NCBI GenBank assembly: GCA_963972065.1
Contig: CAXAVJ010000007.1
Coordinates: 8,006 to 72,005, forward strand
Reading direction: 5' to 3'
From: UBA1479 sp963972065
GTDB taxonomy: Bacteria > Pseudomonadota > Alphaproteobacteria > Rhodospirillales > Casp-alpha2
DNA length: 64,000 bases
Shown: positions 53,277 through 62,824 of the stretch, one piece after another
Numbering within the stretch: the first letter of the stretch is position 1
Layout: each line of letters begins with the position of its first letter
The notes under the pieces: generated by a model
Told to the model about the DNA's origin: nothing
The model's database searches: none
Seen by the model: the letters and a program-made list of their open reading frames with translations, nothing else
Position numbers and translations under genes: made by a program

Positions 53277-53401
53277 CGAACACACTCAAATTCCTAACGT
53301 GGAATCAATTATATGCCCGATTCGTGGGTGTGTAAAGTATATATATGTGAAAATAATCCGTATATGGGAATATGATGATTCCAAAGGCCATGCCGAACGG
53401 C

Positions 53402-54283
53402 TCAACCCTCCGCCGCCAGGATCGCGGCCAGACCTTCGCGATAGGTCGGGCAGGACAGCACGGCACCCAGGTCATTCTTGATGCGCGCGTTGCTGACGAC
53501 CCGATTGTCGCGCCAGAAGCTTCGCGCCATGGGCGACATGGTGTCGGCGGCCTGATCGAAGGGGACGAGGTCGGGGGCGGGCAGGCCCAGGAGCTTGGCG
53601 CCGTAAGCAATCACGTCGGCCTGAGGCGCGGGTTCGTCGTCGCAGACGTTGTAGATCGTGCCCGGGTTCGGCCGCGCCATGGAGGCGCGCAGCACGGCGC
53701 CGATATCGGCGACATGGATGCGGGAGAACCGATGTCCCGGCTTGTCGATGCGGCGCGCCGTGCCTTGGCGCAGCTGGTCGAGCACGCTGCGTCCCGGCCC
53801 GTAAATCCCGGCCAGGCGGAAGACGTGGACGGGAAGGCCCGTGCGGCGGCCGAGATCAAGCCAGGCCGCTTCGGCGGCGGCGCGGTATGCGCCCCGGGGG
53901 GATGTCGGGGCGAGGGGGCTGTCTTCCGTCACCTCGGCGCCGCCCGTGTCGCCGTAAACCCCGGTGGTAGACAGGTATCCGGCCCAGCGGATCTGTCCGG
54001 CGGCCTGTTCAAGGGGCGGGCCGACCTGCGTCAGCACGGGATCGCCTTCGGCGCTCGGCGGGATGGACATCAACAGATGATCGGCGCGGGCGAGGGCCAC
54101 CGCCGCCGCAGTGTTCAGGGGAGCAGCACCGTCGAACACATGGGCGTCGATCCCGCCTGCCCGCAGTTTCGCCTGCTTGCCCGGCGTGCGGCAGGTTCCG
54201 GCCACGGTCCAACCCTCGGCCAACAGGCCGCGGGCCAAAGTTTGGGCGCTGAAGCCCAATCCGAAACAGAACAGGTTGGTCAT
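53402..54283 (-). CDS. NAD-dependent epimerase/dehydratase-family (SDR) protein
   Basis: A 293-residue extended SDR of the YeeZ type. The nucleotide-binding start LFCFGLGFSAQTLARGLLAE has a degenerate Gly-rich loop; the catalytic area is YLSTTGVYGDTGGAEVTED with Tyr in RGAYRAAAEAAW; RFSRIHVADIGAVLRAS is typical near the C-terminus. Substrate unknown. It is the first host gene right of the AT-rich island. Confidence 0.85.
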   Translation of the reverse strand: MTNLFCFGLGFSAQTLARGLLAEGWTVAGTCRTPGKQAKLRAGGIDAHVFDGAAPLNTAAAVALARADHLLMSIPPSAEGDPVLTQVGPPLEQAAGQIRWAGYLSTTGVYGDTGGAEVTEDSPLAPTSPRGAYRAAAEAAWLDLGRRTGLPVHVFRLAGIYGPGRSVLDQLRQGTARRIDKPGHRFSRIHVADIGAVLRASMARPNPGTIYNVCDDEPAPQADVIAYGAKLLGLPAPDLVPFDQAADTMSPMARSFWRDNRVVSNARIKNDLGAVLSCPTYREGLAAILAAEG

Positions 54284-54360
54284 ATGCGTGCGGCCCCGGT
54301 CGACAAGGGGGCGGAATGCCTCCTATAAGCAGGCTTGGTTATAACCAGAGCCCGACCGTC

Positions 54361-55215
54361 ATGCCAGGGATCCCGCCCATTCATCGTTGCCGAGCCCTCC
54401 GCCCGCTTGCGGGACTGGTGATGTGCCTGGCCGTCGGCCTGCCGTCCCTGCCGGCGGCGGCCCAAAGCCTGCTTGGGCAACCGTCCACGCAGACGGGGCC
54501 GCGCGTTAATTCAAAAGCCGCCCAGGCGGCGGAATACCAGAAATGCATGACCCTGGCACGTCGACGGCCCCAGGACGGGTTCGAGATGGCGATCGGCTGG
54601 CGGTCGCTGGGCGGGGGTGACGCGGCCGACCATTGCGCGGCGGTCGCTCTGATCGAGCTTGAACAATTTGGCGAAGCGGCAAAGCGTCTGGAACGTCTGG
54701 CGCAGATTTCCATCGAGGAGCCGCCGGTCAAGGCGGGACTGTACGATCAGGCGGGCCAGGCCTGGTTGCTGGAAGGTCGGCCCGAGGACGCAACGCGGGC
54801 CTTTACCTCGGCCATCGCGCTCATGCCCGGTGATCCGGACCTGCTGGTCGACCGGGCCCAAGCCTGGGCGGCGCGGGGCGATTACGACGCGGCGGACACG
54901 GACCTGAGTGCCGCGCTCAACCTATCGCCGTCGCGTGCTGATGCCTATGCGCTCCGGGCCAGCGCCCGTAGGTTCCTGGACCGGGCGGTCGATGCCCTGG
55001 CCGACGCCAACACGGCATTGGAACTTGATTCCGGGAACCCGGAAGCCCTTTTGGAGCGCGGAATCCTGCGGCGGCTCAAGGGCGATGACGCGGGGGCTCG
55101 GGCCGACTGGATGAAAATCCTGAATGCCATGCCCGACAGCGCGGCCGCCGGCCCGGCGCGGCAAAACATCGAAAACATGGATGTGAGGCCCGACGGCGCG
55201 CCACCGCGGCGTTAG
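54361..55215 (+). CDS. Secreted TPR-repeat protein
   Basis: A 284-residue protein with a signal peptide (residues 1-35, ALRPLAGLVMCLAVGLPSLP then AAAQS). Three to four tetratricopeptide repeats occupy about 125-265 (GLYDQAGQAWLLEGRPEDAT, DADTDLSAALNLSPSRADAY and following). It is probably a periplasmic scaffold for protein assembly. An earlier ATG at 54316 would lengthen the N-terminus; 54361 gives a normal signal peptide. The stop overlaps the convergent fzlA gene by four bases. Confidence 0.8.
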   Translation: MPGIPPIHRCRALRPLAGLVMCLAVGLPSLPAAAQSLLGQPSTQTGPRVNSKAAQAAEYQKCMTLARRRPQDGFEMAIGWRSLGGGDAADHCAAVALIELEQFGEAAKRLERLAQISIEEPPVKAGLYDQAGQAWLLEGRPEDATRAFTSAIALMPGDPDLLVDRAQAWAARGDYDAADTDLSAALNLSPSRADAYALRASARRFLDRAVDALADANTALELDSGNPEALLERGILRRLKGDDAGARADWMKILNAMPDSAAAGPARQNIENMDVRPDGAPPRR

Positions 55216-55880
55216 AAATCCAGGTCCGCGTAATGGCGAGGTGGCGGGAATCCTGGCATGCGGTCGGACAGCACGGACCGCATGCTGGGCCGTGACTTGA
55301 CCCGGGCATACCAGTCGCGGGCTTCCGCATGGTCCTCCCAGGGCACGTCGCCCAGATAGTCGACGCAGGACAGATGCGCCGCCGCCGCCACATCGGCCAT
55401 GGAAAAATCATCCCCGGCCAGCCAGCGCCGCCGTTCGACCAGGAACGACACATAGTTCAGATGCATGTGGATGTTGGCGTGCCCGGCACGGATACGCGCC
55501 CCCTTGGGCTCGCCCTGGCCGAGAAAGCGTTTCAGCAGCTTTTCGCCGACCAGATTATCCGTGACCTCGCGATTGAATTTTTCATCGAACCAATTGGTCA
55601 GGCGGCGAACCTCGGCCCGGATCACCGGCGTGCGTCCGATCAGGGGCGGATCGTCATGGACTTCGTCCAAGAATTCGCAGATCACGTCGGCCCCGGAAAT
55701 GGCCGTGCCGTCGATCTCCACCAGCACCGGCACGGTGCCGGCAGGGTTAAGGGCCAGGAACTCCTCGCGGCGTTCCCAGATATTCTCGATCCGAAGTTCG
55801 TGCTCAAGCCGCTTTTCGCCCAGGAAGATTCGGGCCTTACGGCAAAAAGGCGACATCCACAGATGATAAAGCGTGCGCAT
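55212..55880 (-). CDS. fzlA: FzlA-type GST-fold cell division protein
   Basis: A 222-residue GST-fold protein with thioredoxin-like half (RTLYHLWMSPFCRKARIFLG, LNPAGTVPVLVEIDG) and helical C-terminal half (GHANIHMHLNYVSFLVERRR, SMADVAAAAHLSCVDYLG). It ends PPPRHYADLDF, the tail conserved in alphaproteobacterial FzlA. In Caulobacter FzlA binds FtsZ and activates septal wall synthesis in constriction. A classical GST role remains possible. AGGAGAAA precedes the ATG. Confidence 0.85.
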   Translation of the reverse strand: MRTLYHLWMSPFCRKARIFLGEKRLEHELRIENIWERREEFLALNPAGTVPVLVEIDGTAISGADVICEFLDEVHDDPPLIGRTPVIRAEVRRLTNWFDEKFNREVTDNLVGEKLLKRFLGQGEPKGARIRAGHANIHMHLNYVSFLVERRRWLAGDDFSMADVAAAAHLSCVDYLGDVPWEDHAEARDWYARVKSRPSMRSVLSDRMPGFPPPRHYADLDF

Positions 55881-56105
55881 GGTGGTTTCTCCTACACCGC
55901 TTTCCGGCGAATGGGAACGCCCCAGTTGGCGGGTCGCTCGCGAAACCCTCGCGAAGATGTGACGGCCCTGCCCCGCCTTCGCCTTATTGGGTGGGCACCT
56001 TCCCGGCTTATACTCTTCGCGGAACCAGAAAGACCGCATGACCCCGGCCCGGCGATCCTCTTGCGCGCCGGATATCGACGCAGACGAACCGGAAGGAACC
56101 CCGCC

Positions 56106-57101
56106 ATGATTATCCGCCAGCGCCCCCGCCATCCCATCCCGTCCAGCGAAATCACGCCGAAAAGCATGTTCGAAGACCGCCGCAGGGTGCTCAAGACGCT
56201 TGGCTTCGGCGGGCTTGCGGCGACCATGCCCATGTGGCTCCCGGACCAGGCCGCCGCGGCCTGGCGCCCGGCCGAGGGCAAGGCGCTTTCCGGCGCGCCG
56301 CATCCGAAATACAACGCCCAGGTCCTGGGCCAGGAGCCGGCGTCGTTCGAGGTCGTCAGCACCTACAACAATTTCTATGAATTCGGCGTCGGCAAGGGCG
56401 ACCCAGCGGAGAACGCCGGAAATTTCAAGACCACGCCCTGGACCATCAAGGTCGAGGGGGCGGTGGAAAAGCCCGGCACCTACGACATTGACGACTTGAT
56501 CAAGGCCGAGGACATCGAGGATCGGGTCTATCGATTCCGCTGCGTCGAAGCCTGGTCGATGGTCGTGCCTTGGCTGGGCGTGCCGCTTGCCAAAGTGATC
56601 CAGCGCCTGAACCCCACGTCGAAAGCCAAGTACGTCTATTTCGAAACCGTGTTCGACCCGGACCAGATGCCGGGGCAACGTCGGCCGTATTTGGAATGGC
56701 CTTATAAGGAAGGCCTGCGCATGGACGAGGCCATGAATCCGCTGACCCTTTTGGCGGTCGGTGTGCACGGCCAGGTCATGCCCAACCAAAACGGTGCCCC
56801 CATCCGCCTGATCGTGCCGTGGAAGTACGGATTCAAATCCATCAAGTCGATCGTCCTGATGCGCTTCGTCGAGAAGGAGCCGCCGACGTCATGGTCGACC
56901 GCCAATGGCCGCGAGTACGGTTTCTATTCCAACGTGAACCCCAGCGTCAGCCACCCGCGCTGGAGCCAAGCCACTGAAAAGAAGATCGGCGTGAACAATG
57001 TGTTCGGCCTGCCGATCCGCCAGCCGACCCTGATGTTCAACGGTTATGAGGACGAAGTCGCAAGCCTTTATGCGGACATGGACCTTAAGAAATTCTTCTA
57101 G
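56106..57101 (+). CDS. msrP: Protein-methionine-sulfoxide reductase catalytic subunit MsrP
   Basis: A 331-residue molybdoenzyme (YedY). A Tat signal (RRRVLKTLGFGGLAAT, residues 25-40) is followed by the molybdopterin domain with ligand Cys146 in YRFRCVEAWSMVVPW. The enzyme repairs oxidised methionine in periplasmic proteins with electrons from MsrQ. It is longer at the N-terminus than E. coli YedY only by a few residues. msrQ follows after 58 bases. Confidence 0.96.
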   Translation: MIIRQRPRHPIPSSEITPKSMFEDRRRVLKTLGFGGLAATMPMWLPDQAAAAWRPAEGKALSGAPHPKYNAQVLGQEPASFEVVSTYNNFYEFGVGKGDPAENAGNFKTTPWTIKVEGAVEKPGTYDIDDLIKAEDIEDRVYRFRCVEAWSMVVPWLGVPLAKVIQRLNPTSKAKYVYFETVFDPDQMPGQRRPYLEWPYKEGLRMDEAMNPLTLLAVGVHGQVMPNQNGAPIRLIVPWKYGFKSIKSIVLMRFVEKEPPTSWSTANGREYGFYSNVNPSVSHPRWSQATEKKIGVNNVFGLPIRQPTLMFNGYEDEVASLYADMDLKKFF

Positions 57102-57159
57102 ACCTGGGTGAGATCAGCCGCCGGTGCCCAATCGGCGCCGGCTCCGCTAGGATGGCGCC

Positions 57160-57795
57160 ATGAACAAGGAAACCCGTCTTACCTGGGTCATCAAGCCCCT
57201 GGTCCATGCGGCCGCGCTGGGTCCGCTCGTCTGGCTGGTGTGGCTCGGCCTGGGTGGGCAGTTCGGGCCCAACCCGGCGGAATTCATCAACCGCTATACG
57301 GGCGACTGGGCCATACGCCTTCTGCTGGTTGCCCTTGCCGTGACCCCGGTCCGGGGGATCACGGGCTTAGCCGTGGTCATGCGCTTTCGCCGCATGCTTG
57401 GTCTCTACGCGTTCTTCTATGCTCTCCTGCATGTCTCAAGCTACGTGGCGCTCGACCAGTATTTCGCCTGGGCCGCCATCTGGCAGGACATCCTGAAACG
57501 CAATTACATCACCGTTGGCATGCTGGGGCTGGTGATCCTGACGGCCCTTGCCGTCACCTCGCCCAAGGCCATGGTCAAGAAACTGGGTGGGCGCAACTGG
57601 CAACGCCTGCACAAGCTGGTTTATGTCGCCGCCATCGCCGCGCCGGTCCACTTCTTCATGATGCGCAAGGGGTTTCAGGTCGAGCCCCTGGTCTACGGCG
57701 GGATCGCAGGCCTGTTACTGGTCTATCGGATCGTCGCCTGGACGAAGACGCGAATGCGGGCGCGCACCGCCCGCGCCGATGTTCAGGCCGCCTGA
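57160..57795 (+). CDS. msrQ: Haem-binding membrane subunit MsrQ
   Basis: A 211-residue six-helix membrane protein of the ferric reductase-like family (YedZ). Conserved histidines for haem b are in LYAFFYALLHVSSYV and WQRLHKLVYVAAIAAPVHF. It passes electrons from the quinone pool or flavin reductase to MsrP. The pair forms an operon. Confidence 0.95.
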   Translation: MNKETRLTWVIKPLVHAAALGPLVWLVWLGLGGQFGPNPAEFINRYTGDWAIRLLLVALAVTPVRGITGLAVVMRFRRMLGLYAFFYALLHVSSYVALDQYFAWAAIWQDILKRNYITVGMLGLVILTALAVTSPKAMVKKLGGRNWQRLHKLVYVAAIAAPVHFFMMRKGFQVEPLVYGGIAGLLLVYRIVAWTKTRMRARTARADVQAA

Positions 57796-57819
57796 CCGCC
57801 GCCGGTTATTTATCAGGCC

Positions 57820-58767
57820 TTACTTGTTCAGACTTTGGTGGATCAGGTCGATCCACATGGCTTGGGAAATGAACGGCCATTCCCATTTCTTCCATTCGGC
57901 GGGAAAACCCTCGGCCTGGATGGTCTTCAGATCCTTGCCCGTCATGGCGGCGCTCTGCACGAACATCGTCGTTGATGTCAGCATGTCGAGATAGGCCTCG
58001 AGGTCGGCCATGGTCGCCAAGGGCCCGTGTCCGGGAATGATCTTGGCGTCGGCGGGAAACCGCCCAGTGATGTCGCGGATGTTGCGCGCCAGGGTGAGGG
58101 CGCTGCCGCCATGGGCGACGTCGACAAAGGGAAACATGCCGTTGAAGAACAGGTCGCCCAGATGCAAGACGTTGGAAGTCTTGAAATAGACCACCGTGTC
58201 GCCGTCCGTATGGCCGCCCGGCAGGTGGAGAAGTTGGATTTCCTCGCCGTTGAAATGAACCGTCAGGCGGTCGTTGTAGGTGATGTCGGGCAGGGCTTCG
58301 GGCGGCGTGGCGGGGATCGTCATTTTCAGGGCCTTGAAGTCCTGGTCCACGGCCATGTGCTTGCGCACGTTGTCATGGGCGATGATGACGGCGTCGGCGA
58401 AGCGCTTGTTGCCGCCCGTATGGTCGAAATGCCAATGGGTATTGAGCACGAACCGGGGTGTCCCGCCGCCGAACGGCTTGAGCGCCGCCGTCAGTTTCTC
58501 CGAAAAGGCCTCCAGCTTGTCGTCAACGATCAGCAGGCCATCCGGGCCTGGTAGAACCGCGACATTGCCGCCGGAAAACCCGCCCACGCCCATCAGCATG
58601 GTGATCTTGCCGGCGACGGACATGGCGCCGATGGTGATTTCCGGAGCCTTCGCTTGCGCGACATCGGTATTGTGGTTGTGGCCTGCGCCGGCCGCGGCGG
58701 GCCCGGGGGCGACCGCCAGCCCGACTGCCAGCAGGCAGGCATGCGTGAGGATGCTCTGTGTCATCAT
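57820..58767 (-). CDS. Secreted MBL-fold metallohydrolase
   Basis: A 315-residue protein with a signal peptide (residues 1-26). The metallo-beta-lactamase signature is THWHFDHTGGN (His111, His113, Asp115, His116), with later ligands in LPGGHTDGDTVVY, HLGDLFFNG and IPGHGP. A His/Asn patch (GHNHN) follows the signal peptide. Substrate unknown; it resembles periplasmic SoxH/cyclase-like MBL proteins. The ATG at 58767 has GGGGAG eight bases upstream. A long palindrome lies about 120-160 bases upstream. Confidence 0.88.
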   Translation of the reverse strand: MMTQSILTHACLLAVGLAVAPGPAAAGAGHNHNTDVAQAKAPEITIGAMSVAGKITMLMGVGGFSGGNVAVLPGPDGLLIVDDKLEAFSEKLTAALKPFGGGTPRFVLNTHWHFDHTGGNKRFADAVIIAHDNVRKHMAVDQDFKALKMTIPATPPEALPDITYNDRLTVHFNGEEIQLLHLPGGHTDGDTVVYFKTSNVLHLGDLFFNGMFPFVDVAHGGSALTLARNIRDITGRFPADAKIIPGHGPLATMADLEAYLDMLTSTTMFVQSAAMTGKDLKTIQAEGFPAEWKKWEWPFISQAMWIDLIHQSLNK

Positions 58768-58888
58768 CACCATTCTCCCCGTGTTAAATATAGAGTTTCC
58801 TGAATGGTGACGGGGCACGCGCGAATAGGCAACCCCACGTGCGATGGGGTTAAAAATGCCCCTGCCGGGCATACCTACAGAGCCGTGA

Positions 58889-58927
58889 AACTGGGAAAAT
58901 TTTTCCCAGTTGGGCATAATTTTCCCA
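58889..58927. promoter_or_regulatory. Palindromic operator-like site upstream of the MBL gene
   Basis: AACTGGGAAAA (58889-58899) and TTTTCCCAGTT (58901-58911) are perfect reverse complements around one T. A further TGGG...TTTTCCCA arrangement overlaps to 58927, giving four TGGG/CCCA half-sites. The 236-base gap between MBL gene and the next gene (59004) holds no protein gene. The regular half-sites look like a dimeric repressor operator. Confidence 0.5.
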
Positions 58928-59003
58928 ATCAGGCGGCAATTGATTCCGGCCAGCCAGTCATGGACGCCGGGGGTGGGCCGGCACCTCGTGGCGGTTTTGG
59001 GAC

Positions 59004-59525
59004 TTATTTATCGTCCTTTGATTCGTCGGCGACGGCCGCCGGGTCATCGTTCAGGGCATCTCGGGCTTCCATCGCAGCCAGCAGAACCGATCCTGCGCTG
59101 CCCGTTCCGCTGGTGTCGGAGATGTCGCGGGCCAGGTCCGGCGCATCGCCAAGGAGGCCGGGCTTGTCATTCTCCAATTCGGCGCTGGCTTGCATGCGGC
59201 GCTGAATTTCCTGGGCGATGAGGTCCTCGATGGCGGCCCGCTGTTCAGCCGGCATTTTCTCCAAATCTTCCTCGGAAAGACCCATGCGGTTGAGAATCTT
59301 TTCGCGCAGTTCTTCCCGCTTCCGTTCCTCGACCTCTTTCGCGTAGGCGGTGAAGCCCTTCTCGCGGACGATGTCCAGGTCGGTCTTGGGCTTGCCGGTG
59401 TCTTCACTCTGGGGCGCGACGGAGGCGGCCATCATCTCGGCGAACGAACCTGACCCGGTGTCGTCTGCCGCCGGCTTGTCGGTTTTTTGCGGAAACAGGA
59501 TGCTGGCGATGTTGTCGATTTTCAT
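59004..59525 (-). CDS. Hypothetical helical protein
   Basis: A 173-residue protein of unknown function, typical of Rhodospirillales. The middle part (GFTAYAKEVEERKREELREK, then MGLSEEDLEKMPAEQRAAIE) is strongly helical and charged; both ends are Asp/Ser/Ala-rich and probably disordered. No signal peptide. It follows polA in reverse order with its stop toward the MBL gene; polA lies upstream on its right but is 100 bases away with opposite end order, so co-transcription is uncertain. Confidence 0.7.
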   Translation of the reverse strand: MKIDNIASILFPQKTDKPAADDTGSGSFAEMMAASVAPQSEDTGKPKTDLDIVREKGFTAYAKEVEERKREELREKILNRMGLSEEDLEKMPAEQRAAIEDLIAQEIQRRMQASAELENDKPGLLGDAPDLARDISDTSGTGSAGSVLLAAMEARDALNDDPAAVADESKDDK

Positions 59526-59627
59526 GATTGTCCTCCTATGCTGTCGCGCGGACGCGCGGGTCGTCCCCGTCGTTCGCGTAGCAAAGGGCGTGCCAGAATT
59601 ATCGGAGGATGGGCGTTGGTGCGCGGC

Positions 59628-62399
59628 TCAGTGCGCCTCGTCCCAATTGGCGCCGGTGCCGATATCGACGTCGAGCGGCACGCTCAGATGCGCCGCGCCG
59701 GACATGACCTTGCGGACCGTGTCGCGGGTCGCCTCGATCTCGGCATCGGGAACCTCGAAAATCAGTTCATCATGAACCTGCAGCAGCATCCGCGCCCCCA
59801 GGCCCGCCGCCTCGAGGGCGTCCGGCAGGCGGATCATCGCGCGCTTGATGATGTCGGCCGCCCCGCCCTGGATCGGCGCGTTGATGGCGGCGCGCTCGGC
59901 GAAGCCCCGCATGTTGGGGTTGCGGTCGTTGATGCCACGAACATGACATTTGCGTCCGAAGGTGGTTTCCACGAAGCCTTGTTTCTTCGCCTGTTCCTTG
60001 GTCCGCTCCATATAGGCCTTGATGCCCGGATACTGTTCGAAATAGGCATTGATGTACTCACCCGCCTCGCCGCGGGAAATGCCCAGCTGGCGCGCAAGGC
60101 CGAAGGCGGAAATGCCGTAGATGATGCCGAAGTTGATGGCCTTGGCGCGGCGCCGGACCATGGGGTCCATGCCATCCACGGGTATGCCGAACACCTGGGA
60201 TGCGGTCAGGGCGTGGATGTCGAGGCCGTCATGGAAGGCCTGCTTGAGCACGTCGATCCCCGCGACATGGGCGAGCAGACGCAATTCGATCTGTGAATAG
60301 TCCGCCGACATCAGGATATATCCCTTGTCGGCGACGAAGGCGGTGCGGATCTTGCGGCCTTCCTCGGAGCGGATCGGAATGTTCTGCAGGTTGGGGTCCG
60401 ACGACGACAACCGCCCGGTTGCCGCGACCGCCTGGGCATAGTTGGTATGGACCCGCCCGGTCTTGGGATTGATCTGGCCGACCAGGGTGTCCGTATAGGT
60501 ACTTTTCAGTTTCGCCAACTGCCGCCAATCCAAGACCTTCTGTGGCAGTTCATGGCCCTGGGCGGCCAGTTCTTCGAGCACTTCCGCCCCCGTGGCATAG
60601 GCCCCGGTCTTGGTTTTCTTGCCGCCGTCCAGGCCCATTTCGTCGAACAGGATTTCACCCAGTTGCTTGGGCGATCCGATATTGAATTCGTGGCCGGCCA
60701 GCTTGTGAATCTCGCCTTCCAGGTCGCCCATGCGGGCGGCGAAATCGGCGCTCAGGTCCCGGAGGACGGTGGCGTCGACCTTGATACCGCGGCGTTCCAT
60801 GTCGCGCAGCACAGGAACCAGCGGCCGTTCCAGGGTCTCGTACACCGTGACCATGTGTTCGGCCACCAGGCGCGGCTTGAACAGATTGTGCAGGCGCAGG
60901 GTGATGTCCGCGTCCTCGGCGGCGTAATCCAGCGCCTTGTCGAGCGGCACCCGGTCGAAACTGACCTGGGTCTTGCCGGTCCCGGCGACGTCCTTGAATT
61001 TGATGGTGTCGTAATCCAGGAAATCGCGGGCCAGGTCGTCCATGCCGTGGCCGTGCAGGCCACCGTCGAGCACATAGGACAGCAGCATGGTGTCATCCAC
61101 GGGCGCGACCTCGACTCCATAGCGGCCAAGCACCTGAATGTCGTACTTGATGTTCTGGCCGACCTTCAGGATCGACGGGTCCTCAAGCATCGGTTTCAGC
61201 GCCGCCAGCGCGTCCTTCAGGGGGATCTGCTCCGGCACGCTGTCGCCGCCGCCGTCTCCGTCACCAAGATCCAATTGCCCCTGGGGGACGGCCGACATAT
61301 GGGCCAGCGGGATGTAGCAGGCACGGCCCGCTTCGGTCGAAAGCGACACGCCGACCAGACCCGCCCCCATGGCGTCCAGCGCGTCCGTTTCCGTATCCAC
61401 GGCGACGACGCCGGCGGCGTAGGCGGCCTTGATCCAGGGTTGAAGCTGGTCGAGCGACTGCACCAGATCGTACTGCGGGGCGAGGGCCGCCGGTGATTGC
61501 GCCGCAGCGCCGTTGCCGCCATTCGTAGGCATGCCGAGGCGGCTTTCCACCGTCGTCGCCAGGGACTTGAAGCCGAGGTCGCGCAGGAAGGTCAGCAGGG
61601 TTTCCGCATCCGGCGCCTTCTTGCGCATGTCGTCGATGGTCCGTGTCACGGGGACATCGTCCCGGAGCGTCACCAGGTCGCGGGAAATGCGCGCCATGTC
61701 GGCCTGTCCCAGCAGGGATTCGCGGCGCTTGGGTTGTTTGATCTCGGCCGCGCGAGCCAGCAGGGTATCGAGGTCGCCGTATTCGCCGATCAACTGCGCC
61801 GCCGTCTTCACGCCGATGCCGGCGACACCCGGCACGTTGTCTGACGAATCGCCGGCCAGGGCCTGCACGTCGATCACCTTGTCCGGTGCGACGCCGAACT
61901 TTTCCATAACCTGATCCGGGCCGATCTCACGGTTTTTCATGGCGTCAAACAGGACCACGCTGTCATCGACCAGTTGCATCAGGTCCTTGTCCGAGGACAC
62001 GATGGTAACCTCCGCTCCCCGTTCCCGGGCCTGGCGGGCGTAGGTCGCGATCAGGTCGTCGGCTTCGAACCCCTCCATGTCGATGGCCGATACGTTGAGC
62101 GCCTCGGTCGCCTTGCGCACCAGTTCGAACTGCGGAATCAGGTCATCGGGTGCGGGCGGGCGGTGGGCCTTGTATTCGGGGTAGATGTCGTTGCGGAAGG
62201 TCTTGCGCGCGCGGTCGAAGATGACGGCGACGAAATCGGCCTCCGTGTCCTCGACCAGCTTCATCAGCATCTTGGTGAATCCGAACACCGCATTGGTCGG
62301 CGTGCCGTCTGGCGCCGTCATCGGCGGCAGTGCGTGATAGGCGCGGAAGATGAAGCCCGAGCCGTCGACCAGAAAGACATGTTCGCGTTGATCGGTCAT
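59628..62399 (-). CDS. polA: DNA polymerase I
   Basis: A 923-residue Pol I with all three domains: 5'-3' exonuclease (about 1-290; VFLVDGSGFIFRAYHALPPM, SSDKDLMQLVDD), 3'-5' proofreading exonuclease (about 330-530; VAVDTETDALDAMG with intact Asp and Glu) and polymerase (about 540-923; MSADYSQIELRLLAHVAGI, RRRAKAINFGIIYGISAFGL, LLQVHDELIFE). It fills gaps in repair and removes RNA primers. ATG at 62399 is preferred to the one at 62483, which adds a non-homologous tail. Confidence 0.97.
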   Translation of the reverse strand: MTDQREHVFLVDGSGFIFRAYHALPPMTAPDGTPTNAVFGFTKMLMKLVEDTEADFVAVIFDRARKTFRNDIYPEYKAHRPPAPDDLIPQFELVRKATEALNVSAIDMEGFEADDLIATYARQARERGAEVTIVSSDKDLMQLVDDSVVLFDAMKNREIGPDQVMEKFGVAPDKVIDVQALAGDSSDNVPGVAGIGVKTAAQLIGEYGDLDTLLARAAEIKQPKRRESLLGQADMARISRDLVTLRDDVPVTRTIDDMRKKAPDAETLLTFLRDLGFKSLATTVESRLGMPTNGGNGAAAQSPAALAPQYDLVQSLDQLQPWIKAAYAAGVVAVDTETDALDAMGAGLVGVSLSTEAGRACYIPLAHMSAVPQGQLDLGDGDGGGDSVPEQIPLKDALAALKPMLEDPSILKVGQNIKYDIQVLGRYGVEVAPVDDTMLLSYVLDGGLHGHGMDDLARDFLDYDTIKFKDVAGTGKTQVSFDRVPLDKALDYAAEDADITLRLHNLFKPRLVAEHMVTVYETLERPLVPVLRDMERRGIKVDATVLRDLSADFAARMGDLEGEIHKLAGHEFNIGSPKQLGEILFDEMGLDGGKKTKTGAYATGAEVLEELAAQGHELPQKVLDWRQLAKLKSTYTDTLVGQINPKTGRVHTNYAQAVAATGRLSSSDPNLQNIPIRSEEGRKIRTAFVADKGYILMSADYSQIELRLLAHVAGIDVLKQAFHDGLDIHALTASQVFGIPVDGMDPMVRRRAKAINFGIIYGISAFGLARQLGISRGEAGEYINAYFEQYPGIKAYMERTKEQAKKQGFVETTFGRKCHVRGINDRNPNMRGFAERAAINAPIQGGAADIIKRAMIRLPDALEAAGLGARMLLQVHDELIFEVPDAEIEATRDTVRKVMSGAAHLSVPLDVDIGTGANWDEAH

Positions 62400-62641
62400 G
62401 GGGATCCATTTCGGTGGGCGGGGATGTAGGTGGGCGTGCCGGGTCGGCGCCCCCTTGTTATAGCCCGGCGGACGTGCGGGCATGAAGGGTTTATCTATGA
62501 CGAACGACCGTTCGCCATCGCGCGCAAAGGGGCGTTAGATACGCGCCGTGGCGGCGGCGAGAACACCCCGCCGGTCAACCTGCCGGGGCAAGGATATTTA
62601 AGCTATCCCCCCTTGGGCGTGGCGAAGACCAAGGCCGCAGC

Positions 62642-62824
62642 CTAATGGCCGTGGCTGGCGACCGGGGCGTCGGGGTTGAGAAGATAGCGCTTCGAACAAT
62701 AGGGGCAGACGACCTCCGCCTCTTCGTCGAACTTCAGGAACACCTTGGGGTGGCCCAGCGCGCCGCCGCCTCCGTCGCAGGCGACGATCGGGGTATCCAC
62801 GTAGATGGGGTCTTCCGGGTCCAT
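62642..62824 (-). CDS. CHCC-type zinc-finger protein (NDUFS6-like)
   Basis: A 60-residue protein. Zinc ligands Cys16, His25, Cys40 and Cys43 occur in VACDGGGGALGHPKVFL and VVCPYCSKRY, matching zf-CHCC proteins related to the mitochondrial complex I subunit NDUFS6. It probably serves as a complex I accessory or assembly protein. An upstream in-frame start adds unrelated residues. Confidence 0.9.
   Translation of the reverse strand: MDPEDPIYVDTPIVACDGGGGALGHPKVFLKFDEEAEVVCPYCSKRYLLNPDAPVASHGH

Larger units (their letters stand above)
50125..53370. mobile_element. AT-rich genomic island with IS1595-type transposase
   Basis: Between about 50125 and 53370 base composition is clearly more AT-rich than on both sides. 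It holds an antirepressor-like gene, a DUF3800 gene with a small antisense-side gene, and a transposase. The 10-base word GAAAATAATC is repeated in direct orientation at both edges (50134-50143 and 53349-53358), which may be chance. Neither integrase nor clear terminal repeats were found. Confidence 0.45.

Noticed and set aside
55329..56105. Upstream extension of MsrP to 590 residues
   Set aside because: The extension is antisense to fzlA; the Tat signal directly after ATG 56106 marks the true start.
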